In this document: one piece after another, positions 1 to 7,480 of the stretch | Numbering within the stretch: the first letter of the stretch is position 1 | Layout of the letters: every line of letters begins with the position of its first letter | Assembly: GCF_017355185.1 (NCBI RefSeq) | Contig: NZ_JADILJ010000021.1 | Coordinates: 1 to 64,000 of the forward strand | Direction of reading: 5' to 3' | DNA length: 64,000 nt | Source: Rathayibacter sp. SD072 | GTDB lineage: Bacteria > Actinomycetota > Actinomycetes > Actinomycetales > Microbacteriaceae | Translations under genes and position numbers: made by a program | The notes under the pieces: generated by a model | Databases searched by the model: none | What the model was told of the DNA's origin: nothing | Seen by the model: the letters and a program-made list of their open reading frames with translations, nothing else

Positions 1-2
1 GG

Positions 3-356
3 GTCCCGCCGGCTCCCGGCCCGTCGGACGCCCCGGACTACGGATCGCCTTCGGGCCGGCCGCATGCGTACGCGTCCGCGCCCCCGCCTCCCACCGCCCC
101 GAAGACGCTCAGCATCGTCGGCATGATCCTCGGCATCGCGGGCCTGGTCATCACGGTGTCCGTCTGGGGCTTCGGCTTCGTCCTCTCGGCGCCCGCTGTG
201 GTGCTCGGGGTCCTCGGGCGGCGCCGGGAGCCCGCCGCCCGCGGGTTCGCTCTGGCGGCGATCATCACAGGTCTCGCCGGAATCGTCGTCTCGCTGATCT
301 ACCTCGCCGTCACCGTGGTGATCCTCGTGGTGGCGATCGGAGCGGCGAACTCCTAG
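3..356 (+). CDS. DUF4190-type small membrane protein, 5' end outside window
   Basis: The reading frame is open from the window edge, so the gene starts upstream; the first ATG inside (123) is internal. The visible part is a Pro/Ala/Ser/Tyr-rich cytosolic stretch of about 39 residues followed by two hydrophobic segments joined by a short Arg-rich loop (GRRREPAARG). This layout is typical of DUF4190 proteins, which are common in Actinobacteria and have no established function. The TAG stop lies inside the CTAG that begins the palindromic repeat 353-517. Family call moderate, function unknown. Confidence 0.75.
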   Translation, partial: VPPAPGPSDAPDYGSPSGRPHAYASAPPPPTAPKTLSIVGMILGIAGLVITVSVWGFGFVLSAPAVVLGVLGRRREPAARGFALAAIITGLAGIVVSLIYLAVTVVILVVAIGAANS

Positions 357-517
357 GGCCTGGTGAACACGATCTCGTGTGCTCCGCTCGGCCTGATCGC
401 ACGATCTGCGGCGTCGGAATCCTCGGTCGATGCCCGCATCGACCTTCGGCTTCCTCCTTGCAGCTCGCACGACCAGGCCGTGCTCGCGACGGCGATCTCC
501 TGTCCAACAGGCCCTAG
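353..517. repeat. Composite palindromic repeat with CTAGGGCCTG ends
   Basis: The element has perfect 10-bp inverted ends, CTAGGGCCTG (353-362) and CAGGCCCTAG (508-517). Its left 47 bases match the element at 39029-39086 (read on the minus strand) at about 40 of 47 positions. Its centre holds a second motif: ATCTGCGGCGT on the left, CTTGCAGCT on the right, and a perfect stem GGTCGATGC / GCATCGACC between. The same end motifs with a different stem occur twice at 27041-27208. It lies between convergent genes, supplies the stop codon of the first, and probably works as a bidirectional terminator. Which family it belongs to, and how it moves, is unknown. Confidence 0.7.
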
Positions 518-527
518 AGCCGACCGC

Positions 528-1715
528 TCAGGCGACGCGCTCGGCCAGCAATGCGCGGTGGCGGCCCTGCACGCGCGTCAGGATGAGCACCGCGCTGCCC
601 CGGCCGGACAGCCCGAGCTTCTTGCGGAACCGCGCCGGATCGACGTCGACCCCGCGCTTCTTGATCTCGAGCACGCCGATCCCGCGTCCGCGCAGCTCCT
701 TCGCCAGGGTCCGCTCGTCCAGCGGTAACTCGGCCAGCACGCGGAAGCTGCGGAGGAACGGCGAGGAGGCGGGCTCGTCGCCGGTGAGGTAGGCGATGCC
801 GGGGGAGAGCATCCGCGAGCCGCTCGAGCGGGCCAGCTCGCCCAGGAGGCGCGCGCGGATCGCGGAGCCGTCGGGCTCGTGCACGTAGGCGCCGAGGTCC
901 CCGACCTCCTCGTCGTCGGAGTCCGCGGCCGCGGTCAGCTCGGCTGCCCCGTGGGCGCCGAGGAGCAGGGCGGAGCGGCGGACGCCGGGACGCGCGAGCG
1001 CGCCGAACCAGAGGCCGGTCTCGACCAGGTCGCCGTCCACCGACACCCACTGGGCCTCCGCGTCGCTCGGGATCCGCTCGCGATCGAAGCCGGGACCCAC
1101 CTTGACGCCGACGGGCAGGCGCTCGGCGAGGCCGAAGGCGAAGGCGAGCGAGGGGGAGTAGTCGTCGGGGTCGTCCAGGCGCACCGTCTCGCGGTGGCCG
1201 GCGGTGCGCCGCGCCGGATCGAGGTAGACGGCGTCGTAGCCCTCGAGGTCGAAGGTCTCGGCGTCGCCGTGCACTGCGCGCGCCGAGGGGAACGGGGCCA
1301 GGTTGAAGCTCGCCAGGGTGGCGGTGACCTCGTCCGCGTCGACGGCGGTCACCTCGAGGTCGATCGCGGCGAGGGCGAGGGCGTCGCCGCCGATGCCGCT
1401 GCCGAGGTCGGCGATCCTCGTCGCTCCGGCGCCGGCGTACCGGCCCGCGTGCAGGGCGGCGACCCGAAGCCGCGTGGCCTGCTCGAGGCCGGCGTCCGTG
1501 AAGAGCATCGAGCGCGCGAACTCGCCGAACTTGCCGCGGGCCTTCTCGCGCAGCCGCGACTGGGTGAGGACCCCCGAGACCAGGGCGGGCGAGTGGCCTG
1601 CGGAGCGGAGCGCCGCGACCGCGCGCACGAGGTCGTCCGAGCGGTACCCGTCGAGGGAGTCGAGGAGCCTGAGCCCCTCGGGGGAGAGGAGCTCGACCAG
1701 CTCGTCGCGGTGCAT
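528..1715 (-). CDS. Class I SAM-dependent methyltransferase, THUMP-like
   Basis: 395 residues. A SAM-binding motif I, IADLGSGIGGDALALA, sits at residues 101-116. An acidic loop with aspartates at 125 and 127 follows, then a VYLDPARR motif around 163-170 where N/DPPY-type motifs normally lie. The C-terminal third resembles the THUMP-like domain attached to this family, so an RNA substrate is likely but not shown. The ATG start is supported by a -10 box TAGCAT (1727-1722) ending six bases upstream, which predicts a leaderless transcript. The gene diverges from groES and the two promoters are close together. Confidence 0.8.
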   Translation of the reverse strand: MHRDELVELLSPEGLRLLDSLDGYRSDDLVRAVAALRSAGHSPALVSGVLTQSRLREKARGKFGEFARSMLFTDAGLEQATRLRVAALHAGRYAGAGATRIADLGSGIGGDALALAAIDLEVTAVDADEVTATLASFNLAPFPSARAVHGDAETFDLEGYDAVYLDPARRTAGHRETVRLDDPDDYSPSLAFAFGLAERLPVGVKVGPGFDRERIPSDAEAQWVSVDGDLVETGLWFGALARPGVRRSALLLGAHGAAELTAAADSDDEEVGDLGAYVHEPDGSAIRARLLGELARSSGSRMLSPGIAYLTGDEPASSPFLRSFRVLAELPLDERTLAKELRGRGIGVLEIKKRGVDVDPARFRKKLGLSGRGSAVLILTRVQGRHRALLAERVA

Positions 1716-1760
1716 CCCGCCATGCTAGGCCACTCGCTCCGAGCGATCGCGCCGCCCGGC

Positions 1761-1833
1761 TTGGCACTCTGATTGCACGAGTGCCAGCACAGCCTCTACA
1801 GTGGATCTAGCACTCTCGGAGCGTGTGTGCCAG
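1761..1833 (+). promoter_or_regulatory. Two CIRCE operators and promoter of groES
   Basis: The first CIRCE is TTGGCACTC (1761-1769), nine bases, GAGTGCCAG (1779-1787). A second, slightly weaker copy is CTAGCACTC (1807-1815), nine bases, GTGTGCCAG (1825-1833). CIRCE is the binding site of the heat-shock repressor HrcA. A plausible promoter lies between: TTGCAC (1773-1778), 18 bases, TACAGT (1797-1802). The two operators therefore bracket the -10 box, which suggests tight HrcA repression. Confidence 0.9.
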
Positions 1834-1874
1834 AACCGCGCTCCGCCACATCGTCGTCAAGAAAGAGGTCAACC

Positions 1875-2171
1875 GTGTCGGTGTCCATCAAGCCGCTCGA
1901 AGATCGCATCGTCATCAAGCAGGTCGAGGCGGAGCAGGTGACCGCTTCCGGTCTCGTCATCCCCGACACCGCCAAGGAGAAGCCGCAGGAGGGTGAAGTC
2001 GTCGCCGTGGGCCCCGGCCGCATCGACGACAACGGCAACCGCGTCCCCCTGGACGTCGCCGTGGGTGACAAGGTCATCTACTCCAAGTACGGCGGAACCG
2101 AGGTCAAGTTCTCGGGCGAGGACCTGCTGGTCCTCTCGGCGCGCGACGTCCTCGCGGTCGTCGTCCGCTAG
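1875..2171 (+). CDS. groES: Co-chaperonin GroES (Hsp10)
   Basis: 98 residues, the usual GroES length. GroES forms the heptameric lid of the GroEL folding chamber in the cytosol. The start [12 protein letters not shown], the mobile-loop region after [16 protein letters not shown] and the end [14 protein letters not shown] are typical. The frame is open further upstream, but GTG at 1875 fits the family start and is preceded by AAAGAGG. No groEL follows; a strong terminator comes directly after, so groEL must lie elsewhere, as is common in Actinobacteria. Two CIRCE sites upstream indicate HrcA control. Confidence 0.97.
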   Translation: MSVSIKPLEDRIVIKQVEAEQVTASGLVIPDTAKEKPQEGEVVAVGPGRIDDNGNRVPLDVAVGDKVIYSKYGGTEVKFSGEDLLVLSARDVLAVVVR

Positions 2172-2180
2172 GACGCATCA

Positions 2181-2222
2181 CGACGAAGGGCCCGGCGACC
2201 TCGGCCGCCGGGCCCTTCGTCG
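2181..2222 (+). terminator. Terminator after groES
   Basis: Perfect 17-bp arms, 2181-2197 and 2206-2222, around an eight-base loop, directly after the groES stop. No long T tract follows, as is usual in GC-rich genomes. Confidence 0.85.
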
Positions 2223-2320
2223 TCCCCGGTCGGTCCCCCTTCCGACCGGTGGCCTGATCGGGGCCCCGGATGACCGTTCCGCGCGGTCGCGCCGCTCCGG
2301 CCCTGCGTAGCATCGGAGGG

Positions 2321-3334
2321 GTGTCCGCCTCCCGCACCCCCTCCGACCAGACCCCCGCGAGCACCCGGGCGACCGCCGCCGACGCGGCCGCGGGCGAGGG
2401 CGTCGAGGCGCTGCCTCCGGCTCGGGGGTCCGGTGGCGGTCTGTCGACCACCGGGCTCTGGTTCGGCTTCGGCGCCTATCTGCTGTGGGGCGCGATGCCG
2501 CTCTACTTCATCGCGATGGCGCCCGCCTCCCCGTTCGAGATCGTCGCGTTCCGCGTGCTCTTCTCGCTCGTCTTCTGCCTGATCCTGCTGAGCGTCACCC
2601 GCAGCTGGGCCGGGTTCCTCGGTCTCTTCCGCGAGCCGCGGCTCTTGGGCGTCATGGCTCTCGCGGGCGTGCTGATCTACGTCAACTGGCAGGTGTACGT
2701 CATCGCGACGACGACCGGCCACGTGATCGAGGCGGCGCTGGGCTACTTCATGAACCCGCTCGTCACGGTGCTGCTGGGCGTCCTCGTGCTGCGGGAGCGC
2801 CTGCGCCCGGCGCAGTGGATCGCGATGGCGATCAGCGCCGTGGCCGTGCTGGTCATCGCCGTCGGGTACGGAGCGTTCCCGTGGGTCTCGCTCGCCCTCG
2901 CCTTCTCGTTCGGCTTCTACGGGCTCGTGAAGAGCCGGGTGGGCGGCCGGATCGACGCCGTCGCCGGGCTGACGCTCGAGACGCTGTGGCTGACTCCGCT
3001 CGCGATCGTGCAGCTGGCCGTGGTCGGCTCGCTGGTCGGGCTGACCTTCGGCACGGAGGGGACCGGGCACGCGCTGATCCTCGCGTCGGCGGGCATCGTG
3101 ACCGCCGTGCCCCTGCTGCTGTTCGCGGGGGCCGCGCGCCGCCTCCCGCTCTCGATCGTCGGATTCATCCAGTACCTGACGCCGTTCCTCCAGTTCCTCG
3201 TCGGTGCGTTCGTGCTGGGCGAGGAGATGCCGCCCGAGCGCTGGCTCGGCTTCGGGCTGGTCTGGGCGGCCCTGGCGATCTTCTCAGTCGACCTCGTCGC
3301 GGCGGAGCGGCGGAGGCGCCGTCTGGTGGCGTGA
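2321..3334 (+). CDS. rarD: EamA/RarD family inner-membrane transporter
   Basis: 337 residues from the GTG chosen here. About ten hydrophobic segments follow a soluble N-terminus; LWFGFGAYLLWGAMPLYF and the region ending GFIQYLTPFLQFLVGA are characteristic of RarD in the drug/metabolite transporter superfamily. The substrate is not known. The GTG is preferred over an upstream ATG (2270) because TAGCAT (2308-2313) ends seven bases before it, matching the leaderless pattern seen throughout the window. Single-gene unit between groES and the amino-acid binding protein. Confidence 0.85.
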   Translation: MSASRTPSDQTPASTRATAADAAAGEGVEALPPARGSGGGLSTTGLWFGFGAYLLWGAMPLYFIAMAPASPFEIVAFRVLFSLVFCLILLSVTRSWAGFLGLFREPRLLGVMALAGVLIYVNWQVYVIATTTGHVIEAALGYFMNPLVTVLLGVLVLRERLRPAQWIAMAISAVAVLVIAVGYGAFPWVSLALAFSFGFYGLVKSRVGGRIDAVAGLTLETLWLTPLAIVQLAVVGSLVGLTFGTEGTGHALILASAGIVTAVPLLLFAGAARRLPLSIVGFIQYLTPFLQFLVGAFVLGEEMPPERWLGFGLVWAALAIFSVDLVAAERRRRRLVA

Positions 3335-3500
3335 ACGACGGATAACGTCGTTGAGAGCGGTTGCTGCGACCGGAAGTAACGATCAGGTCGCGAAATCCAT
3401 TCGTAACACCCTTGTATTGTTCACGGCCTCCTCGAAGGTTACGTTTGCCGAGCGGTTGCCTCCGGCACCGCTCTGACGACAATCACTCTCAAGGAGCAAC

Positions 3501-4793
3501 ATGGGCGTTTACGCGAAGGCCGGTTCGGCTCGCGCACGGTCCCTCCGGGCAACCCTCGGCGGTGTCGCCATCCTGGGCGCCAGCGCACTCGTCCTCGCCG
3601 GCTGCGCCAGCGGCGGCGGAGACGGCGACGCGGGCACCGACGGCGGCGCATCGGGCGACCTCTCCCTCAAGATCGGCGCGATCCTGCCGCAGACCGGGAC
3701 GCTCGCCGTCCTCGGCCCGCCCGAGTTCGCCGGCGTCGACCTCGCGGTCGCCGACATCAACGAGGCCGCTGCCGGCCTCTCGATCGAGGTCGAGCCGAAG
3801 GACTCGGGAGACACGTCGACCGACATCGCGACGCAGTCCGCCACCTCGCTCATCGCCGACGGCGTCTCCGCCATCATCGGCGCGGCGTCGTCCGGTGTGT
3901 CGAAGACCTTCATCGACCAGGTGACCCAGGCGGGCGTCGTGCAGGTCTCGCCGGCCAACACCTCGCCCGACTTCACCACGTACGAGGACGACGGCTACTA
4001 CTGGCGCACCGCTCCCTCGGACGTGCTCCAGGGACGCATCCTCGGCAACAAGATCCTGGGCGACGGCAAGACCAACGTCTCGATCCTGTACATGAACGAC
4101 GCCTACGGCACCGGTCTCCAGAAGAACATCAAGGAGACCCTCGAGGCCGGCGGAGCCACCGTCGCCGCGGAGGAGATCTTCGAGCCCGCCTCGACGGACT
4201 TCAACTCGGCTCTGACCACGGTGCTCGCCCCGAACCCCGATGCGCTCGTCGTGATCTCGTTCGACGAGATCAAGACGATCGCGGAGCAGCTCGCGGCGAA
4301 GGGCTTCGACTTCTCGAAGCTCTACGGCACGGACGGCAACTACGGCGTCATCGGCGAGTCGGACACCAACGTCGACATCGCCGGCGCCCAGTTCACCAAC
4401 CCGGGCGTCCAGGCGTCGGAGGAGTTCCAGTCGAACCTCCAGGCCCTCGTCGAGGAGCAGGGCAACGACCCGCTGACGGTGTTCAGCTACGCTCCCGAGT
4501 CCTACGACGCCACCGTCCTGCTCGCCCTCGCGGCGCTGCAGGGTGGAGCGACGGACGGCGCGACCATCCGCGACAACCTCGAGTCGGTCTCGAAGGAGGG
4601 CACGGAGTGCACCACCTACGCGGACTGCGCGGCCCTGCTCGCCGACGATGAGGACATCGACTACAACGGTCTCTCCGGCCCGATCTCGTTCGACGAGAAC
4701 GGCGACCCGAGCGAGGCCTCGGTGTCCATCTACAAGTACTCCGCCGGCAACGTCACCTCGTTCGAGGAGACCGTCGACGGCTCGCTCGAGTAG
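3501..4793 (+). CDS. Branched-chain amino acid ABC transporter binding lipoprotein
   Basis: 430 residues. Signal peptide with lipobox LAGC; the lipidated Cys is residue 35, followed by a Gly/Asp linker. The mature part is a periplasmic-binding fold of the LivJ/LivK receptor family (start LKIGAILPQTGTLAVLGPPEFAGVDLAVADIN). It would capture leucine, isoleucine, valine or a related ligand outside the membrane for a Liv permease. SD AAGGAG precedes ATG at good spacing. The matching livFGMH genes lie at 13.2-17.5 kb on the other strand, so binding protein and permease are separated. A possible -10 TATTGT lies at 3415-3420. Confidence 0.93.
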   Translation: MGVYAKAGSARARSLRATLGGVAILGASALVLAGCASGGGDGDAGTDGGASGDLSLKIGAILPQTGTLAVLGPPEFAGVDLAVADINEAAAGLSIEVEPKDSGDTSTDIATQSATSLIADGVSAIIGAASSGVSKTFIDQVTQAGVVQVSPANTSPDFTTYEDDGYYWRTAPSDVLQGRILGNKILGDGKTNVSILYMNDAYGTGLQKNIKETLEAGGATVAAEEIFEPASTDFNSALTTVLAPNPDALVVISFDEIKTIAEQLAAKGFDFSKLYGTDGNYGVIGESDTNVDIAGAQFTNPGVQASEEFQSNLQALVEEQGNDPLTVFSYAPESYDATVLLALAALQGGATDGATIRDNLESVSKEGTECTTYADCAALLADDEDIDYNGLSGPISFDENGDPSEASVSIYKYSAGNVTSFEETVDGSLE

Positions 4794-4830
4794 CAGCACC
4801 ACGGTGACACGACCCCGGTCGTGACACGGG

Positions 4831-4860
4831 GAGGGGCTCGGTCTTCGGACCGGGCCCCTC
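4831..4860 (+). terminator. Terminator with TTCG tetraloop
   Basis: Arms of 13 bases, 4831-4843 and 4848-4860, close on a TTCG loop. It ends the single-gene unit of the binding lipoprotein. Confidence 0.85.
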
Positions 4861-4997
4861 CTGCGTGCGCGGGGAGGGGCGTCGGCTCCGGATCGGCTCC
4901 GGTCTCGAGGGCGGGAGGGGTGGCTGCGCGATCTGCAGGGGATCCCGGTCGTGCCGTCGTGCTCCCTACGGCGGAATGGCTGTTCCGGCTCGGATGC

Positions 4998-5111
4998 CCT
5001 GCACACCGAGCGAAGGCCTGCAGACGGTGCGGATGCCTGCAGACGGTGCGGGGCCCTGCAGACGGTGCGAAGCCCTGCGGATGGTGCGGGCGCCTTCGGT
5101 CGGTGCGGGGC
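4998..5111. repeat. 19-bp tandem repeat (minisatellite), six units
   Basis: Units begin at 4998, 5017, 5036, 5055, 5074 and 5093, an exact 19-base period. The best conserved core is CCTGCAGACGGTGCG, identical in three central units and degenerate at both ends. 19 is not a multiple of three and I see no credible gene here, so it is non-coding. The rest of the 395-base gap 4794-5188 holds only the two flanking terminators. Confidence 0.85.
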
Positions 5112-5136
5112 CTGCTGAGCGCACCCGGAACGACAC

Positions 5137-5174
5137 GAGGGCGCCCTCCGGACCGAGGTCCGAGGGGCGCCCTC
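5137..5174 (-). terminator. Terminator of the GH42 gene
   Basis: Arms of 17 bases, 5137-5153 and 5158-5174, with two mismatches and a CGAG loop, 14 bases beyond the stop of the minus-strand beta-galactosidase. Confidence 0.8.
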
Positions 5175-5188
5175 CCGATCGCCGGGCG

Positions 5189-7255
5189 TCAGCGCGGTCG
5201 GCGCACGACCCGAACCGCACCGGCGGGCACCGTCAGGGTGCCGGCCGCCTCCGCTCCCGTCAGCAGCTCCACGCCCGCGGCGTCGACGAGCACGTCGTCG
5301 CCGGAGTGGTTCAGGAAGAACGCGTACTCGGCGTCCTCCCCGACCCGCGTCACGGTCTCGAGGCCCTCGGGAGAGAGGCGGGCCTCGATGCCGGCGTCGC
5401 GGAGCGCGTCCTCCACGATCGCGCCGAGATCGTCGCCCGAGACCCGGGTCGACACGTACCAGGAGCGACCGGATCCGTATCCGTGGCGCGTCACGGCCGG
5501 ACCGCCGGCCGCCGGACCGTCGACGTAGTCCGCGACCGCGACGGCGCCCTCGAGCACGAGCTCCTCGGCCCAGCCTGACGCCGAGGCACCGGTGCTCAGC
5601 GCGACGGTCTCGTCGGCGTGCAGCGGCAGGAACTCGGGCACGGCCACTCCGAGGACCTCGCGGAAGGCACCGGGAGCGCCGCCCGCGTGCACGGCGTCGT
5701 CCTGGTCGACGACGCCCGAGAAGTACGAGGCGACGAACGTGCCGCCCCCGTGGACGTAGCTCTCGACGTTCGCCTTCGACGTCTCGTCGACGAGGTACAG
5801 CGCCGGCGCCAGGACGATGTCGTAGGAGGAGAGATCGGCGTGCGGGTGCGCGAAGTCGGTGCTCACGCCGCGGCGCCAGAGCTCGGTGTAGTACGCGATC
5901 ACGCGCTCGCGGTGCTCGAGCTCGACCGACGGCCGCCACTCGAGGTCCTGGGCCCAGAACGACTCCCAGTCCCAGAGGATCGCGGCACGGGCGTGCACCC
6001 GGGAGCCGAGGACCTCGCCGAGGCCGGCCAGCTCGTCGCCGAGGGCGACGACCTCCTTCCACACGCGGCTGCCCACTCCGGCGTGCGGCAGCATCGCTGA
6101 GTGGAACTTCTCGGCGCCGTAGCGCGAGGCGCGGAACTGGAAGTACAGGATCGCATCGGCACCGCGCGCGAGGTGGCTCATGCTGTTGCGGGCGAGCTCG
6201 CCGGGGCGCTTGGCGATGTTGCGCGGCTGCCAGTTGACGGCCGAGGTGGAGTGCTCCATCAGGATCCACGGGGCGCCGCCGGCCAGCGAGCGGGTGAGGT
6301 CGGCGTCGAGCGCGAGCAGGACGTGGTTGTCGCGGCGCTCGGCCGCGAGGTAGTGGTCGTTGGCGACGATGTCCACCTCCTCGCTCCACTTCCAGAGGTC
6401 GACCGAGGGGCAGTTCGTCGCCATGAAGTTCGTGGTGACGGGGGTGTCCGGCGCGAAGCGCTTGATCGCGTCGCGCTCGGCGCGGAAGCACTCGAGCAGG
6501 GCGTCGGAGGTGAAGCGGGCGAAGTCGAGCCGCTGCGTCTGGTTGACGGTGCTCGCCGAGACGCGCGGCGCGTCGATCTCGTCCCACTCCCCGTAGACCT
6601 GGCCCCAGAAGAGCGTGCCCCAGGCGGAGTTGAGCGCGTCGAGCGTGCCGTAGCGGCGCTGGAGCCACGTGCGGAACGCGCGGACGCTGTACTCGGAGTA
6701 GTCCTCGCTGATCGGGGCGCCGTACTCGTTGTGGACGTGCCAGAGCACGACCGCGGGGTGGGCGGCGTAGCGCTCGGCGAGGCGCTCGGTCAGCGCGACG
6801 CAGGCGGCGCGGTACTCGGGCGAGCTCGGGCTCACCATGCCGCGCGAGCCCCAGCCCAGCGTGACGCCCTCGCGGGTGACGGGACGGGCCTCCGGGTACT
6901 TCTTCCAGAACCAGGCGGGGGGCGCGGCGGTCGGCGTCGCGAGGTCGACGTCGATGCCGGCCGCGTGCAGCAGCCCGATCAGCTCGTCGAGGAACGAGAA
7001 GTCGTACTCGCCCTCACGGGGCTCGAGCAGCGCCCACGAGAAGATGCCGATGCTGACGAGGTTCACCCCGGCGCTGCGCATCAGGGCGATGTCCTCGTCC
7101 CACACCTCGCGCGGCCACTGCTCGGGGTTGTAGTCGCCGCCGTAGCGGATCTCGGAGCGGCCGCCGAGGAGGGCGCTGCCGGGGCGCCCGAGCACGGCGG
7201 TGCGGGGGGTCTCCGCGACCGCGTCGGCGACGGGGGAGCTGGGGGCGGTGGTCAT
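5189..7255 (-). CDS. GH42 beta-galactosidase
   Basis: 688 residues, normal for family GH42. The TIM barrel begins at YGGDYNPEQWP (about residues 38-48). The predicted acid/base is Glu177 in HVHNEYG and the nucleophile Glu334 in PWILMEHS. A trimerisation-like middle domain (from about 400) and a small C-terminal beta domain follow. No signal peptide, so it should hydrolyse imported beta-galactosides, or possibly alpha-L-arabinopyranosides, in the cytosol. It diverges from a sugar ABC operon ending in a LacI regulator, which points to uptake and hydrolysis of one substrate. SD AAGGAGA lies upstream of ATG 7255. Confidence 0.93.
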   Translation of the reverse strand: MTTAPSSPVADAVAETPRTAVLGRPGSALLGGRSEIRYGGDYNPEQWPREVWDEDIALMRSAGVNLVSIGIFSWALLEPREGEYDFSFLDELIGLLHAAGIDVDLATPTAAPPAWFWKKYPEARPVTREGVTLGWGSRGMVSPSSPEYRAACVALTERLAERYAAHPAVVLWHVHNEYGAPISEDYSEYSVRAFRTWLQRRYGTLDALNSAWGTLFWGQVYGEWDEIDAPRVSASTVNQTQRLDFARFTSDALLECFRAERDAIKRFAPDTPVTTNFMATNCPSVDLWKWSEEVDIVANDHYLAAERRDNHVLLALDADLTRSLAGGAPWILMEHSTSAVNWQPRNIAKRPGELARNSMSHLARGADAILYFQFRASRYGAEKFHSAMLPHAGVGSRVWKEVVALGDELAGLGEVLGSRVHARAAILWDWESFWAQDLEWRPSVELEHRERVIAYYTELWRRGVSTDFAHPHADLSSYDIVLAPALYLVDETSKANVESYVHGGGTFVASYFSGVVDQDDAVHAGGAPGAFREVLGVAVPEFLPLHADETVALSTGASASGWAEELVLEGAVAVADYVDGPAAGGPAVTRHGYGSGRSWYVSTRVSGDDLGAIVEDALRDAGIEARLSPEGLETVTRVGEDAEYAFFLNHSGDDVLVDAAGVELLTGAEAAGTLTVPAGAVRVVRRPR

Positions 7256-7364
7256 GCGGAGATCTCCTTCGAACTGTGTGCGCTCCCAGTTCTAGCACGG
7301 GATGACCGGCCGACCGGGAGCGTTGTCGGCCTGGAAGCCGTCTGAATCCGCGCAATCCGTCGAG

Positions 7365-7407
7365 TTGACAGTCCCCGGTTCCGTATGTGTAACTGTAACC
7401 GCTCACA
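7365..7407 (+). promoter_or_regulatory. Promoter and LacI-type operator of the galactoside operon
   Basis: A consensus -35 TTGACA (7365-7370) is followed 17 bases later by TGTAAC (7388-7393) as likely -10. Immediately downstream, TGTAACCGCTCACA (7394-7407) is an imperfect palindrome with a central CG, the form typical of LacI-family operators. Its position over the transcription start suggests repression by the LacI protein encoded at the end of the operon. It may also affect the divergent GH42 gene. Confidence 0.65.
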
Positions 7408-7480
7408 GGTACACCGTCGTCCATCCCTCGTCGGAGCGCCCGTGCACCACCACCACACAGCACTTCGACAAGGAGGACGA

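Noticed and set aside
353-517. Miniature transposable element (MITE) with target duplication
   Set aside because: Terminal inverted repeats exist, but no direct target-site duplication is visible outside them; called a palindromic repeat instead.
1773-2171. Long GroES starting at 1773
   Set aside because: That start lies in the CIRCE/promoter region; GroES begins at 1875.
3489-6668. Open frame of over 1000 codons on the minus strand across the binding protein and GH42 genes
   Set aside because: It is Arg-rich shadow translation of GC-rich DNA, crosses a terminator and a minisatellite, and overlaps genes with clear domains.
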